This document shows positions 1 through 10,582 of a stretch of 64,000 nucleotides of DNA, piece after piece. The position numbers and the translations under genes were made by a program. Where the stretch lies: NCBI GenBank assembly GCA_037367405.1, contig JAZKJV010008882.1, positions 124,001-188,000 of the forward strand, given 5' to 3'. A model generated the notes under the pieces. That model did not search any database. It saw nothing but the letters and a program-made list of their open reading frames with translations, and was not told where the DNA came from. The first letter of the stretch is position 1. Every line of letters starts with the position of its first letter. The DNA comes from Ottelia alismoides. Its lineage: Eukaryota; Streptophyta; Magnoliopsida; Alismatales; Hydrocharitaceae.

Positions 1-438
1 CAAGACTCTTCAATAAACCAGATCAGAACAAGTCTACATACACAAACTCTAATGACCATGAATCTTTCCTTGTACGGTGTAAGTGATATGTAGCTCCCCA
101 CCTCAGAAGTAACAAAGAAACAACCTCCCTCAACCTGATAACTCTAATGACTCGGTCTAGCAACTCTTTCCTTGAGAAGCGGGGTATTCCCTTCTAAGTT
201 CAAGTGCAACCAGCTCAAGAAGAGGGGAAAGAAGAGAATGGGCCATGGCCAGTGTAGCCATGTATCCTTGGGAGCTCTAACCAGTGTAGCTGAGTCTCCC
301 GCTGCAAGCTTCATGAGATGGAACATGTATACCATAAGCTTTTGCTTTATTTGACTATATGAACTCCGGTGGGATTATGAAATTTTCAATCCGACCCACC
401 ACTTTTTTTGGAGTTATTTTCTTTTTGCACATTTTTTT

Positions 439-819
439 ATGTGCATCTGTACAACATATCTACATGGTGCAACATATATACAAGGAGTTTTTCCTCCTGA
501 GCCAATAGACTATCCCTCTTTTGAAGCTTTATTGCAACCCACGGCTTCTGTCTTTAGACTTCATAACCACCAAACCAAGTTAAGACGCACTTCCTTCACT
601 ATAAGAAGAAGAGAGGTTACGCCTAGAAGTACTACCCTCATATGCTACCCCAAGCCAAAGGAAACTACCTCCTCACCACCTCATCCGTGGAGAGCTATGT
701 GTAAAGTGCTGGTGCAAGTAAAGCCATTGTCTCTGAGAGTCATGTGTGTGTTGTTAAGTGATCTACTTAGGATCATCAAGATGACATATGCTCATAGCCT
801 AGTGGACTCAAAGAATTAA
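439..819 (+). CDS. Possible antisense reading frame in the 3' region (126 aa, hypothetical)
   Basis: This frame runs antisense to element D. It is proline- and basic-rich (PEPIDYPSFEALLQPTASVF, then TKLRRTSFTIRRREV and PHPWRAM) and has no family I recognise. C has a matching antisense frame (53413-53652, minus strand). In A (26516-26880) and B (reverse complement of about 48320-48560) the same frame is recognisable but broken: a TAG stands where D has CAA and C has CAG, and a TGA follows the ATG of PWRAM. Extra antisense frames downstream of pol are known in some plant Ty3/Gypsy lineages such as Tat/Grande. It may be chance conservation of a noncoding block. Confidence 0.25.
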   Translation: MCICTTYLHGATYIQGVFPPEPIDYPSFEALLQPTASVFRLHNHQTKLRRTSFTIRRREVTPRSTTLICYPKPKETTSSPPHPWRAMCKVLVQVKPLSLRVMCVLLSDLLRIIKMTYAHSLVDSKN

Positions 820-1322
820 GTCCCAATGGACCTGAAAATGTCTCAATCCTAAGCCCTATAAGGTTCCTCTTATTCTTAGGTGGATTAAGGTCTTAACCAA
901 GCTCCATTTGTCAATTTAATTCCAGGCCAGTTTAAATGTCAACTATGATTTGGAAAAACTGTGCAAGTATTTACAAAGATGCTATTTTACAAATATTTAT
1001 AATTGTGCAAAAATTTTGAAAAATGTCTGAAAACATGGATGTATGCATGAATGCGAAGTTTTGCAAAATATTTACAAAAATTTACACAAGGTTTTTGCAA
1101 ACTTTTTGTTTTTCAAACATTTTACAAAAATTTTGTACTATATACATAATTTTTGATATGAAAATATGTACAAGCTATTTACACAAAAAGATTTTACAAT
1201 CACTTGTACAAAAATAATTTTATAAATAGGTATGTGCAAGTTGAATTTTATATCAAAGGGATTTTTTTAAAATTTTTATGGATTTTTAGACATTTTTATT
1301 TATTAACACACTCACATAAAGT

Positions 1323-1427
1323 ACGAGTTATGGCTAAAGTATATATGAAATATACACACCCCCCTACACTTAGCTCGAACGATGTCCTCAGAGTCAAGAG
1401 CGATGAAGAAGACATAACTCGTGCTTA
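1323..1427 (-). repeat. Inverted repeat flanking a ~100-nt domain (element D copy)
   Basis: TACGAGTTATG at 1323-1333 is the complement of CATAACTCGT near 1414-1423, enclosing about 80 bases. The same pair is found in A (27906-28010), B (47190-47297) and C (15737-15846), always beside the hairpin array. Confidence 0.7.
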
Positions 1428-1506
1428 GTATCGGGAAGTGAAAAGGAGGGCTATATACAAAGACGAATGAAAGAATAGAAATCCAAGAGGATCTCAGCAT
1501 TTCCCT

Positions 1507-1811
1507 CTATACTTAGGATCAAATAATCCTAAGTATAGCAGGCTGTACACGAAGGGAAAGCCGAGTGAAGGATGTACAGGGTCTACCCCCCTATACTTAG
1601 GGTGAAATATCCCTAAGTATGGGCAACAAAATAGGGGTAGAGAGGGACGGAGAAGAGAAATATATACAAGATGGGAGGACATCAATCCCCCTATACTTAA
1701 GGTGAAGAATCCTTAAGTATAGGCAACGACAGAAGTAATGAAACAGAACGATATGAACAACTCGGTGTTTCCACCCCCCCATACTTAGGATGAGGTATAT
1801 CTTAAGTATAG
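1507..1811 (-). repeat. Hairpin array of element D (four hairpins)
   Basis: There are four short inverted repeats at 1507-1538 (13-bp perfect stem, 6-base loop), 1593-1620, 1691-1722 and 1780-1811. All have the form TATACTTAGG-loop-CCTAAGTATA. The stem tip varies with paired changes: GGAT/ATCC, GGG/CCC and AAGG/CCTT. On the element's sense strand the 3' arm of each is followed by a G run (AGTATAGGGGG), resembling the polypurine tract at the LTR. Confidence 0.85.
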
Positions 1812-2155
1812 AAAAGATAATCCTATATGAGACCAGGGGTGAAAACAAATACGGCAGAAAGAATGATCAAACCAAGACGAAACACGTATATACAAAAGGG
1901 TACAATGTTGAGGTGCCTCTCAACAAGCTCTAGGTTTTACGCCCCTAGCTGGGCGCAAAGGCTAGGATAACGTTGTGTCAAGGTTCAGGACGACATCTGT
2001 AAGGCGAATGCCGTACTGTCGTCGCAGTCGTGGTGAATGAACTACGACGAAATCAACAATGTAAGAAATGTCACCCAGGTATGCAATCAGGCGGGTGTCT
2101 GATACCGGCCAAGGATATGGGAATAATGATTCGGGATCCGGTAGCACAAAAGAAA

Positions 2156-4084
2156 TCATCGGCTCAGGCTCAGACTGGAGTGGAAGTGTAGACCGAAGAA
2201 ATCAAACGCGGAGAAGGATGGATCAGTCATGGAATCCTCCACGTCAATCAGTGTCTCAAAAAGGTGTGGAAAGTGAAGATCAGGAGACTCTCTAAGAAAA
2301 CTGATATTCGATGCATAAAATGGAGACAAATCAGATAGATCATCGAATATCTCAAGGATCGGCTCATCCTCGCGAGGGTCGTCGAGGTGAGATGACTCAG
2401 AATCAGAAGGATCGGAAGACTCGATTTCGCGATCCGCCAGATCGGATACACTCTCAGAAGGTGAAACCAAGTACTCATCGTGTGCGGCATTCTCCCGCAG
2501 ATAACCCTCGGGGAGAAATGCAAGATCATCAGTGAGAAATAGAGGATCAGGATCTAAAAGGGCATCTACGCTGCTGTCAAGTATCCACTCGGCGCACCAG
2601 GCTGCATCATCATCTGAAGTGTGGCTCTCAGCAATCTGGAAGCATGAGAAGGTACTGGTCAACACCACGGAAGTTGGCAATGTGTCTGCGGCTGATCCTC
2701 TCTCTGTGGTAATGCTGGCTGCCAACTGGTCCTCAGCAAAGGTATCTGTCTCGTCAAAGTGGAGGACAAAGGCTCGAATATGGGACTATCTATGTCTGGT
2801 CTCTTAGAGTGGTATCCCATATCGAGCTGTGGCTGCTGAGCTGAGTCATGGTGTCTATCTGACTCTGAGAAGTGTCTCCGCAGAAAAGAAGCTGAATCAT
2901 CCGGGACTGGACACCAAAGTGTCTGAATCAATAGGTGTAGTAGTGGGGGCTCCTCCGTCTCCTGGAGTATCAGAAGATCTGATATCCAAGAATCGTCAAC
3001 TGAGAACTCTGGAACTGACTCGAACTCTAGCTGGAAAGCCAACGGGAACTCGAGTAGACTCTGGGTCAGAACCTCCACTGTCGTAGTCATCTCCTCTTTA
3101 CTCTGTAGTGCTGCAGAATCCAAGTCCTCGGGCTGATGTGCAGAAACTGAATCGTCATGCAGAGTGATACAACCCACTGGTACTGCAACATCCTCATATG
3201 TTGTCCCGACTACGGCATCTCGTGAAGATGGTCTCTGTGAAAGTAACCGCGAGATGGTACCCAGTAAGTGAATGTCGGAACTGCGGTGTGAACCGCCACA
3301 TGTGGTAATCACCAGTGCTATCTGCTCTGCGGTCATCCCCCGTATGGAGATTTCAATAAGGTCTATCAGCGGACGTCCATGGTCGGGAAATCTACTCAAG
3401 AGGTCAAGAAACCTCGGCCATGCCTCGTGTAGTGGCTCCTAGGGGTCAACTGAAAACTCGGTGATCAAAGACCGCATCAACTCTGCTCTACACTGGGGAA
3501 AGTATTTCTGTAGAAACTCTCAGCGTATCTCTCCCCACATAGCAAATCTCCTTCCCAATCGTCGGTGCCATCTCATGGCTCTGTCCTAAAGTATGAACGG
3601 GAAGGTCTTCAGCATCATCTCCTCTGCAGTAATGTCTGAATAAGGCTGTGTCCTGCAAAACTCCTCGAACTCGGACAAGTGAAGATAGGGCTCCTCGTGC
3701 GTCTCCCCTGAAAATGTCGGCAGTCTCTGAATAAGCTCGAAATATAGAATGAATGGACCTAGTATAGAAGCTGGCTGAGCTCCCTGTCCTATCTGCTCCT
3801 CCATCAATCTGGCATAGGATTTATCTGATAATCTCATCTGCTCTCTCTGATCACGAACGGAGTACACTCTTAACTCAGCAATGGCATTGTCCGGGTCTCG
3901 TATCTGCTCCATCTGATATCCAAAAGACGTCTAGCGCAGCATGCCCAGAGTAGTGAAAGGGATGGGAGGGAAGGAACGGGAGGTTGGTCGAGGATCTGAC
4001 CTCCCTCAAAGATGGACTGGACTGATGGTCAGAAGATGGAGAAGAAGCCGCAAGAGTCGGCCAGAAGTGAGGGGAGTCCATCAT
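2156..4084 (-). pseudogene. gag: Divergent, broken gag of element D with acidic C-terminal region
   Basis: Gag is the structural protein of the virus-like particle. The start is taken at the MMD at about 4084, which aligns with the conserved MMGRRSLR start of A, B and E. A first frame (3912-3586) contains EEPYLHLSEFEEFCRTQ, matching EEPHLHLQEFEMICST of the other gags. After an in-frame stop, translation continues as a gag-core-like stretch (LQKYFPQCRAELMRSL, then LHEAWPRFLDLLSRFPDHG) with two more stops. From about 3330 to 2156 two frames joined by a frameshift encode an acidic Ser/Asp/Glu-rich stretch with no recognised domain and no protease DSG motif. It is much more diverged from A, B and E than they are from each other. 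Probably non-functional now. Confidence 0.7.
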
Positions 4085-5519
4085 CCAGGGATACAGAAGA
4101 AGAAGAACAAATAGATGCCTGAAGGGAGGGTGGGAAGGAGAAAGATAGATGGAAAGAAGGCAGGAGGGATCTGGAAAACACACAAGATGAGAAAGCAAAC
4201 CCCCGATTCACCTACGCACACTGAGCTGAAGACCGTAAGAGATCGGTCAATTATCTTGTTAATTTTATTTTAGGTGATCAAGTCAGTCTTTCAGAGCGAT
4301 TACGTAAGCTGATAGGAATCCAATATTCTCAACTGACTGTCTCGAATGAAAGGCCGGTAGTCAGTCGAGAAATCGGATATGGCTCTAGCCTAGGATGTGG
4401 GCCACTCTCTCGCTCATCCAAACCAAACAAGGAAGGGGTTACTCTCCCCAAGACAGATTTTGAAATGATGTGTCTTTTAGGTCAAGTGTGATTAGCAGTT
4501 CCGATTTTATTGTTTTTCTTTGTTTGTTTTTTTCAAGAAAACGTCTAACGAATTTTTCGGTTCTCCTGATTATTTTAAGTCCAAAACAGGGGGAGAAGAC
4601 GAAAAAGCCGATGCGCGAAAATCAATGGTGCATGTAGAGTAAGAGATGCGTACCTGACTCCAGCAGTCTACATGCAGGGTGATCCGCGCATAAATAAAAG
4701 ACTGAATATGAACTACCTATATGATGCACGCGGAAAACCGTCCCTAACAGAGCAATTTCTACACGAGAGAACAGTAGCCGGATACTCGAGCTTAGGTCCT
4801 GAGTCCTATCTTGGGAGCCACTCAGTGTCTGCCACAACAGATCCTGCACTCGCTGTATGTGACTCCTCAAGGCACGTGGACCAGAGCTTTAACAATTTGG
4901 TTTTTTCTTGTGAATTAATTAATTAGGTCTAATTATTTGAACTATAGGTACAAGTAGATAATTAGGTGTTTCGATCCTAATTAATTATGTCATAATCAAT
5001 AAAAATCCTAAGCTAAGGCTGAAAACCACGTAAATCAAACAAGCAGTAGATAAATGGTCAAAAGCCAAAAAACCGTGAAAACCGCGAAAATCTCGGTGAG
5101 GTCCCCTGAGCACATCGGTGCTCGGCGAAACAGACCCTGAAATATCAAGTGTCCAAGTCTCTGTCCAGGTCCCTGTATTATTACAATAAAATAATGCTGA
5201 AAATAAACTAAGCTAAATCTAATCTACGGCTAATCTACGATTATTTCTCGTGGCTATTCCACGGCTCCCGAGCTTCGGCTTTTCCTCCTCGCGTCCTCCT
5301 GCGGCTTCGTAAAGAAGGAAGCCGCCTCCGACTCCCGCGGTTGTTTTAGTTTCCGAGAAAGCCGCCTCGGTCCTTGGGCCCTTGTAAGAACGAGAAACCA
5401 AAGTGTCAGTCCTGAAAAAAATATGTAATAAAGTAGAGATAATATATCTATAAAATATCTACAAAAAAGCCACGAAAATGAAAAACCACGGAAAAATCAA
5501 AATCGACTACTAAGCCGTG
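4085..5519 (-). other. 5' leader of element D
   Basis: Untranslated leader between the primer-binding site and gag. It is co-linear with E's leader (10583-11934), sharing for example TACATGCAGGGTGATCCGCG at 4671-4690 and 11109-11128. Short reading frames here (e.g. 4672-4926) also occur in E but are too short and unconserved in A/B to call genes. Confidence 0.7.
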
Positions 5520-5537
5520 CTCTCAGCAACGACGCCA
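5520..5537 (-). other. Primer-binding site of element D (tRNA-Asp type, decayed)
   Basis: The sequence corresponds to the 3' end of plant tRNA-Asp(GUC), as in A and B, but differs at 5 of 18 positions. It lies 3 bases from the LTR start at 5541, the normal place for minus-strand DNA priming. Confidence 0.75.
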
Positions 5538-5540
5538 TTC

Positions 5541-8500
5541 TGATGACTGAAAAATCACGAGGCTCTCTCTATCAGATCAAGGTAAAAATATTCGGTGTCG
5601 TTGCGACCCGAATAGAGAGACTCGGTCAACAAGAAAAATAAGGAACCGCCAAAATCAAAGGATAAATCAATTAAAACAAAGAAGCGGTCCTCGCTAAATT
5701 ATTAACCTGGTATAGCGATCAGGGTCGGACTCAGGGAGCACATGATGGCCTTGCAGCCTACGAAGTAGTCAGAAGTCGAGAATAAAAGAGAAAAATATTT
5801 TTGGTGGGTTTTTATAATTTTTTAATGTTTTTGTATTCTTGATTTTCTAGAGAAATGTAAAAAAAGCACACAGAACCAATTATTTAATCAATCAAAAAAG
5901 CTCTAAAAATTCAAACAAAAGAGTTTTTATGTTTTTTAGGGGTTTTAGTGTTTTTGATGAATTTTTCAGATTTTTCTAATTTTTATATAATTTTCTAAAA
6001 ATCAAGAAAGGGGAAAAACAAAGGCTATTGTGCATCCAGACTTGAAAGATCAATTTAAAATATAAAATTGATGTATAAAAGTCTGGAGGCAATATTTATG
6101 GAAAATATGTATATAAACTAAGCTAGTGGAAAAGAGTTTATATTTTTTGAATTTTATAGAATTTTTTAGAATTTTTATGATTTTTTAGGGTTTTGTAATT
6201 TTTAAGGTTTTTATAAATCCAAAAAGCACGAAATTTTGAGAGAAATTCAAATACACTAAAACTAACTTACACTAATTTTTGTAGAATTTTTAAAAGATTT
6301 TTTATATTTTTCTTTGATTTTCTAATTCAGACAGTACCAAAAATCACTGTTTATAAATTTTTAAAAATATTAAAAAGCCTAAAAAATGTACCACAAATTT
6401 AGGGAATTTTTTACACTATGGCAGGAGCCATGTTTCCAAATTTCACCTAATTTGGATTTAATTTTCTATTTTATTCAATCAAAACAAAGCACACAGTACA
6501 CATGGACCTAGATGCAAGAATAGTATTTCCAGGGGCTAAACAGTAATAAGCAAATAAAGCTCAGGGGCCCTTGCACAAAAAGTCCACAAATGCACGTGCA
6601 ACGCACGTGAATCAGGCACGGGGCATAAATGTAATTCCTATTTTAAAACATGTAAACAGTAACACACAGGAAATATAGGATCGAATGTGCAAATAAGCCA
6701 AATCCTCACGTGTCGATGCACGTGGCTCACATATATAAGGGCTGAAATGCAAATATCTTAAACATGGAGGTTCGATGTGCAAATTTTCCAAAATAAAAAC
6801 AACGGAATAAAATATTTACAAGACTAACAAGAAATATCCAAACAAACGAGGGCCTAAGGGAAAATTACCCTTTATTAAAAGCTGACGGCTGAAGGGTTGC
6901 CACGTGGAGGATCCGACGGTGGGAGGAGGTGGCTAACCCTTCCCTGGATCAATGACTGTGAGGACGCCACGTGTAGATCGGACGGTGCGGAGTAGCTGGC
7001 GCCTCTTCGCTGGATGGGCGGTCTCGATCGAGCATCAGATGGATCGAACGGTAAAGACTCCTCGTAAATGAACGGCTCTGATCAGATCTGGAACGGAGGC
7101 TCGATCGAACGGCAATTAGAGAGCCTCCAGGAACAGCTCGCCGGCGAACTTCGCCGGCTCAATGCACGCAGTGGAGACCTCCTCCTGGGCTGCTAGGATG
7201 TGGAGAAGAACGCTTGGATACTTCCGGAGCTAGTGGATGCCTCTGATGAGACCGGGAACGTCGGAGACGCTCCGGCGACGAGGCAGCTCGGAGCTCGGGT
7301 GCCCAACCTTGTTTGACCCCCAGCTGGGGTTCTTTGACCTGCAGACGACACCAAACGAGTCCTGGGTCGAGGGCAAATTGCCTCGACCCGGTTAGGGGTG
7401 GAATGGGTGGCTGGATGGGTCGCGGTGCAGTTCTCCGGCGAGCGGCGGAGGAGAATCGAGCTCCTAGTTTTGGGGCGAACCGGGGTGGATGAAGGGGCGC
7501 AGCAGGTGGAGAGAAGTCTCGTGAGCTTGAGTCGAAGGTCAGATGGTCAATGGGTGGTTGGAGATGGTGAATGGCGATGACGGAGCTAAATGGGATGCGA
7601 CCTAAAAATCAAAATCTAGGCTAACCTACAAGCTATCTAAGCTACGTGGCAGGTGCATTCGTCTAGGCTGAAGATGCTGGAGCTCTGGGGGTCATGGCCT
7701 CGATGGATTGACGGCTCCAGAGGCTGAGCGCACCTCGCGGCGGCGCACGGCGATGATCGTCGCCGGATCGATGGTTCCCGGCTGCCCGGGCCTCGCTGCA
7801 ACACTCCCACACACGGTTGTCACTCTGGTGGAGGAGCAGAGCTCACTGGCGTCGAGGGGGAAAGCCAAAGATGGCGGGGAATGTTGGCGGAGGTTGACCT
7901 AAATAGCGGCACAGGTCCGAGAAGATGGGATCGGGCAGGGTTCCGTGAAGCATGGATCCCTAGACGGATGCTCTGGCGAGGGTCTCGGATGTACAAGGAT
8001 CAAATGGTGCCCGGGGTTTGGATATTTGGAGCTCGGATCGCGTCAGCAAAATTCGGTGAAATTGGGTCGGACGCAAGATCCGCGGGCAAAAGTGGTCCAG
8101 GGGGGAAGTTGACCGGAGGTCAACATTCCCCCGTGGACCAATGGGAGGCCGCCGATTATTAATTCTTTAGAAATTCAATTAAAATTATTAAATGATTTTA
8201 TTTCAAAAAACTTAAAACATGAAAAATATTTATTTATTTTCAAATTATTTTTTTGTGATTTTATTTATTTTTTTGAAAAATAAACTATGTATTTATATTA
8301 TATTATTATTATATATAAGTATATACATAAAAGGATTTTTTATTTTTACATTTAATTATTTATTTTTATACAATTATTTGAATTTTATATTTTATTTATT
8401 TATAACATAAAATTTGTAATAAAAAGGTATTTTTATTTTATTTTTATTATTTATTTACATAAGTTAAATAAATAGGTATGTATACATATTTACATGGTAT

Positions 8501-8931
8501 ATGTACAAGGTAGAAAAGGATTTTTATTATTTTTATTTTCTTTTTCTGATTTTTATTTTATTTTTATAAATATGTATAAAATAGAAAAAATACATTTTAT
8601 TTTGATTTAGAGGAAAATAAATTTATTTATATACATAGGTATATACACACACATGATTGACCATATCTCCCTCTACTTGGATTCTTTTGCGGTCAGGCCC
8701 ATACTGAGCCCTCCCTTGGGATTAGGTCGCTCAATATTTATTCTAAATATTTCTCTCTTTTTCTTTTGTTTCTTTATTCTTTTATTTATGCACAAAAACA
8801 TGCTAATTCTTGTTATTTACACATTGCATGCATTTTTACAATTGATGATATTTACACAAATATACATGATGTTTTGCAAGGGTTTTGTAGCTAAAATAAA
8901 AGAATAAAGAGTGATGAATGCTTATTCATCA
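5541..8931 (-). repeat. 5' LTR of element D (3391 bp)
   Basis: It begins TGATGACTG and ends TTCATCA in plus-strand view. It aligns along its length with E's LTR (11956-15544) and more loosely with those of A and B. A nested hairpin (TATTCGG at 5589-5595 with CCGAATA at 5608-5614, inside CTCTCTAT/ATAGAGAG) lies near the U5 end. A GC-rich island spans about 6890-8150. The W-box inverted pair GTTGACC/GGTCAAC is intact at 8108-8124; the neighbouring CACGTG palindrome is degraded. Confidence 0.9.
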
Positions 8932-9074
8932 ATCGGCTACACTCTATCTTATCGCCTTGCGGTTCTTTTCAAGAACCCCCATCAGACGGGATTCTTGCTC
9001 TCCAGTCAAATCAGCGGAGATAATGACTTGGGTACATCTCATGCTCACCCGCAAGGAACCTATACTTCAGCGAT
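8932..9074 (-). pseudogene. pol: pol fragment of element E (linker before RT)
   Basis: The minus strand encodes a piece resembling the segment [13 protein letters not shown]...[22 protein letters not shown] that precedes RT in A (A residues about 72-115) and B. It is cut at 8932 by insertion of D. At about 9075 it is joined directly to gag sequence, so the Q/P-rich gag tail, linker and protease (about 2.4 kb in A) were deleted. It contains frame disruptions and is not functional. Confidence 0.85.
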
Positions 9075-10582
9075 GCTGGTAGCAGCTTCAGCTCTGGAGA
9101 AGTCGGTGCTGGCAAATCTGTCTAGGTTGGGTGGAGCGTTGGGACGAGCTGACGCTACTGCTCAGATCTCCTCGTGCCTGAAGACGGGGCTGAGAAGCCG
9201 TCTGTGCCTCCTGGAGACACATGACATGTGTCTTCATGTTACTCAACAACTGTGCCATCTGATCCATCTGCGCTATGCTCTGGCACTGCTTCTTCTCGAT
9301 CATCTCCATCCGGTCCAGCTTCTCGCTGATGATGCCCATGTTGGCGGCTATGGAATCGACCTATGCGGCTGCTGCTGATGAAGTGGAAGGACCGGCGTCG
9401 ACCCGTGCTATCCTCTGAAACTGCATGGTCTGTGGCTGAGGGCGTCCCTGGGTGTAGAGTCGGGTCTGGGACATCACTGTATAGTTCTCGACCATCTCCT
9501 CGTAGATGGCCCAGACTTGATCCTCATCCTTGGTGAAGTAGGAACCTCCACAAGAAGCGTTCACCAGGCCCTGCAGCTCTAGTATAAACCCGCAGAAGAA
9601 GCTCTGAACTAGGTTCGGCTTCGTGATGTCATGGTGCGGGCATCTGTCAGTCAGCTCTCTAAACCTCTCCCATGCCTCGTGAAACTGCTCGTTGGGGAGC
9701 ATGGAGAAGTTGCTAATCAGGGCCCTCGCCGCATTCGTCCTTCCGAGTGGATAGTACTTATTCAAGTACTCGGTGCGGAGCTGCTCCCAGGTGTAAACAG
9801 ATCTCCCTAAGTGCTTCAGCCAATTGGCTGCTCTGTCTGCCAGGGAGAAAGGAAAAGCAATCATCCTGATGGTATCCTCGTCCACCTGACGGTCGTGGAC
9901 GGTGCTGCAAATCATCTCAAACTCCTGGAGATGAAGATGGGGCTCCTCAGTGGTGAGCCCGTGGAAGTGGGGTAGAAGCTGAAGCGTATTCGGGGGGAAC
10001 TTGAAGTCTCCCACGATCGCAGGAAGAACCACCCACCGGTGCGTCAGTGTCGATCCGGGATTGTGCAACTCCCGCATCGGTCTAGGCTCTGCTGCTGCTG
10101 CTGCTACGCTGGTCTGGCTGATCGGGATGATCTGGCCTGCGTCCATCGGCTCACGACTGGTCTGCTGCGGCTCTCATTCTCTCCATCTCTCTCATCATGT
10201 CCACCATGAAAGCATCCTGGTCTCGTATCTGTCTCTGCATCTTCTCAAGGGAGGCTAGCATGGTGGTGTTGATCGTACCCTGGTCCAGTACGTAGGTGGT
10301 CGTCTCTGGCCTCTGACCCTCGGTGCGATCCTCGCTGTTGGCCATGGTCTCTGCAAAGGCAAAAGACCCAAACTCAGGTGCCGAAATATCATCTGCATGC
10401 CGACTCGCATCTGGCACTGATGTCTTAGGACAGGAAGAAGGGTGGTCAATGGGGAACAGGGTGGAATCGAACTCGGGTTCAGAGAGCGGGTCTGAGCTCT
10501 TGCGAACCAACCTAGATGAATGGGCTGGAGTGCGGTCAAGCGGTGCAACCAGAGGCTGCCTAAGGGACCTCCTGCCCATCAT
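9075..10582 (-). pseudogene. gag: gag of element E (frameshifted, one in-frame stop)
   Basis: The start is set at MMGRRSLRQ (about 10582) because this N-terminus is shared by A and B while upstream residues are not. The frame runs to 10151, shifts by one base near 10150, and resumes as 10146-9361 with the full gag core: RELHNPGSTLTHRW, EEPHLHLQEFEMICST, WLKHLGRSVYTWEQLR, KYYPLGRTNAARALISNF, HEAWERFRELTDRCPHHDI and VNASCGGSYF. A TAG at 9363-9361 sits where CAG is expected, and the same frame continues (9339-9088, coiled-coil-like MGIISEKLDRMEMIEKKQ). No CCHC zinc knuckle is present. The 3' end is lost in the deletion at about 9075. Confidence 0.88.

Larger units (their letters stand above)
1..2155 (-). 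other. 3' noncoding region of element D
   Basis: This is homologous in reversed order to the pol-to-LTR regions of B (46759-49178) and C (52998-54440) and co-linear with A (25974-28479). Shared landmarks are a block around 60-350, a GGTGGG/CCCACC hairpin near 369-402, an AT-rich TTTTGCAAA/TTTTCAAA tract at about 960-1240, an inverted repeat at 1323-1427 and a hairpin array at 1507-1811. No env-like reading frame is visible on the element's sense strand. Confidence 0.8.
1..8931 (-). mobile_element. Element D: Athila-like, pol-less LTR retrotransposon (3' end outside window)
   Basis: Read on the minus strand the order is 5' LTR (8931-5541), degenerate tRNA-Asp primer-binding site (5537-5520), leader, a decayed gag frame (4084 downwards), an acidic reading frame, then 3' noncoding DNA running off the left edge. 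No protease, RT, RNase H or integrase motif is visible between gag and the 3' noncoding region. By comparison with A, its 3' LTR should begin a few hundred bases outside the window. The right end (TCATCA at 8926-8931) abuts a pol fragment of E, so D inserted into E; the expected target duplication is ATCGG (8932-8936), and its partner is outside the window. Confidence 0.85.

Noticed and set aside
1507..1811. CRISPR-like array of short repeats with spacers
   Set aside because: Units are inverted repeats with variable stems and unequal spacing in a plant retrotransposon; no cas genes and a eukaryotic context.
4672..4926. 84-aa frame resembling 10993-11367
   Set aside because: Homologous leaders of D and E, but the start, N-terminus and several residues differ and the A and B leaders lack it; probably leader sequence conservation.
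8911..9378. 155-aa plus-strand frame
   Set aside because: Crosses the D/E junction and is antisense to the gag/pol remnants of E.
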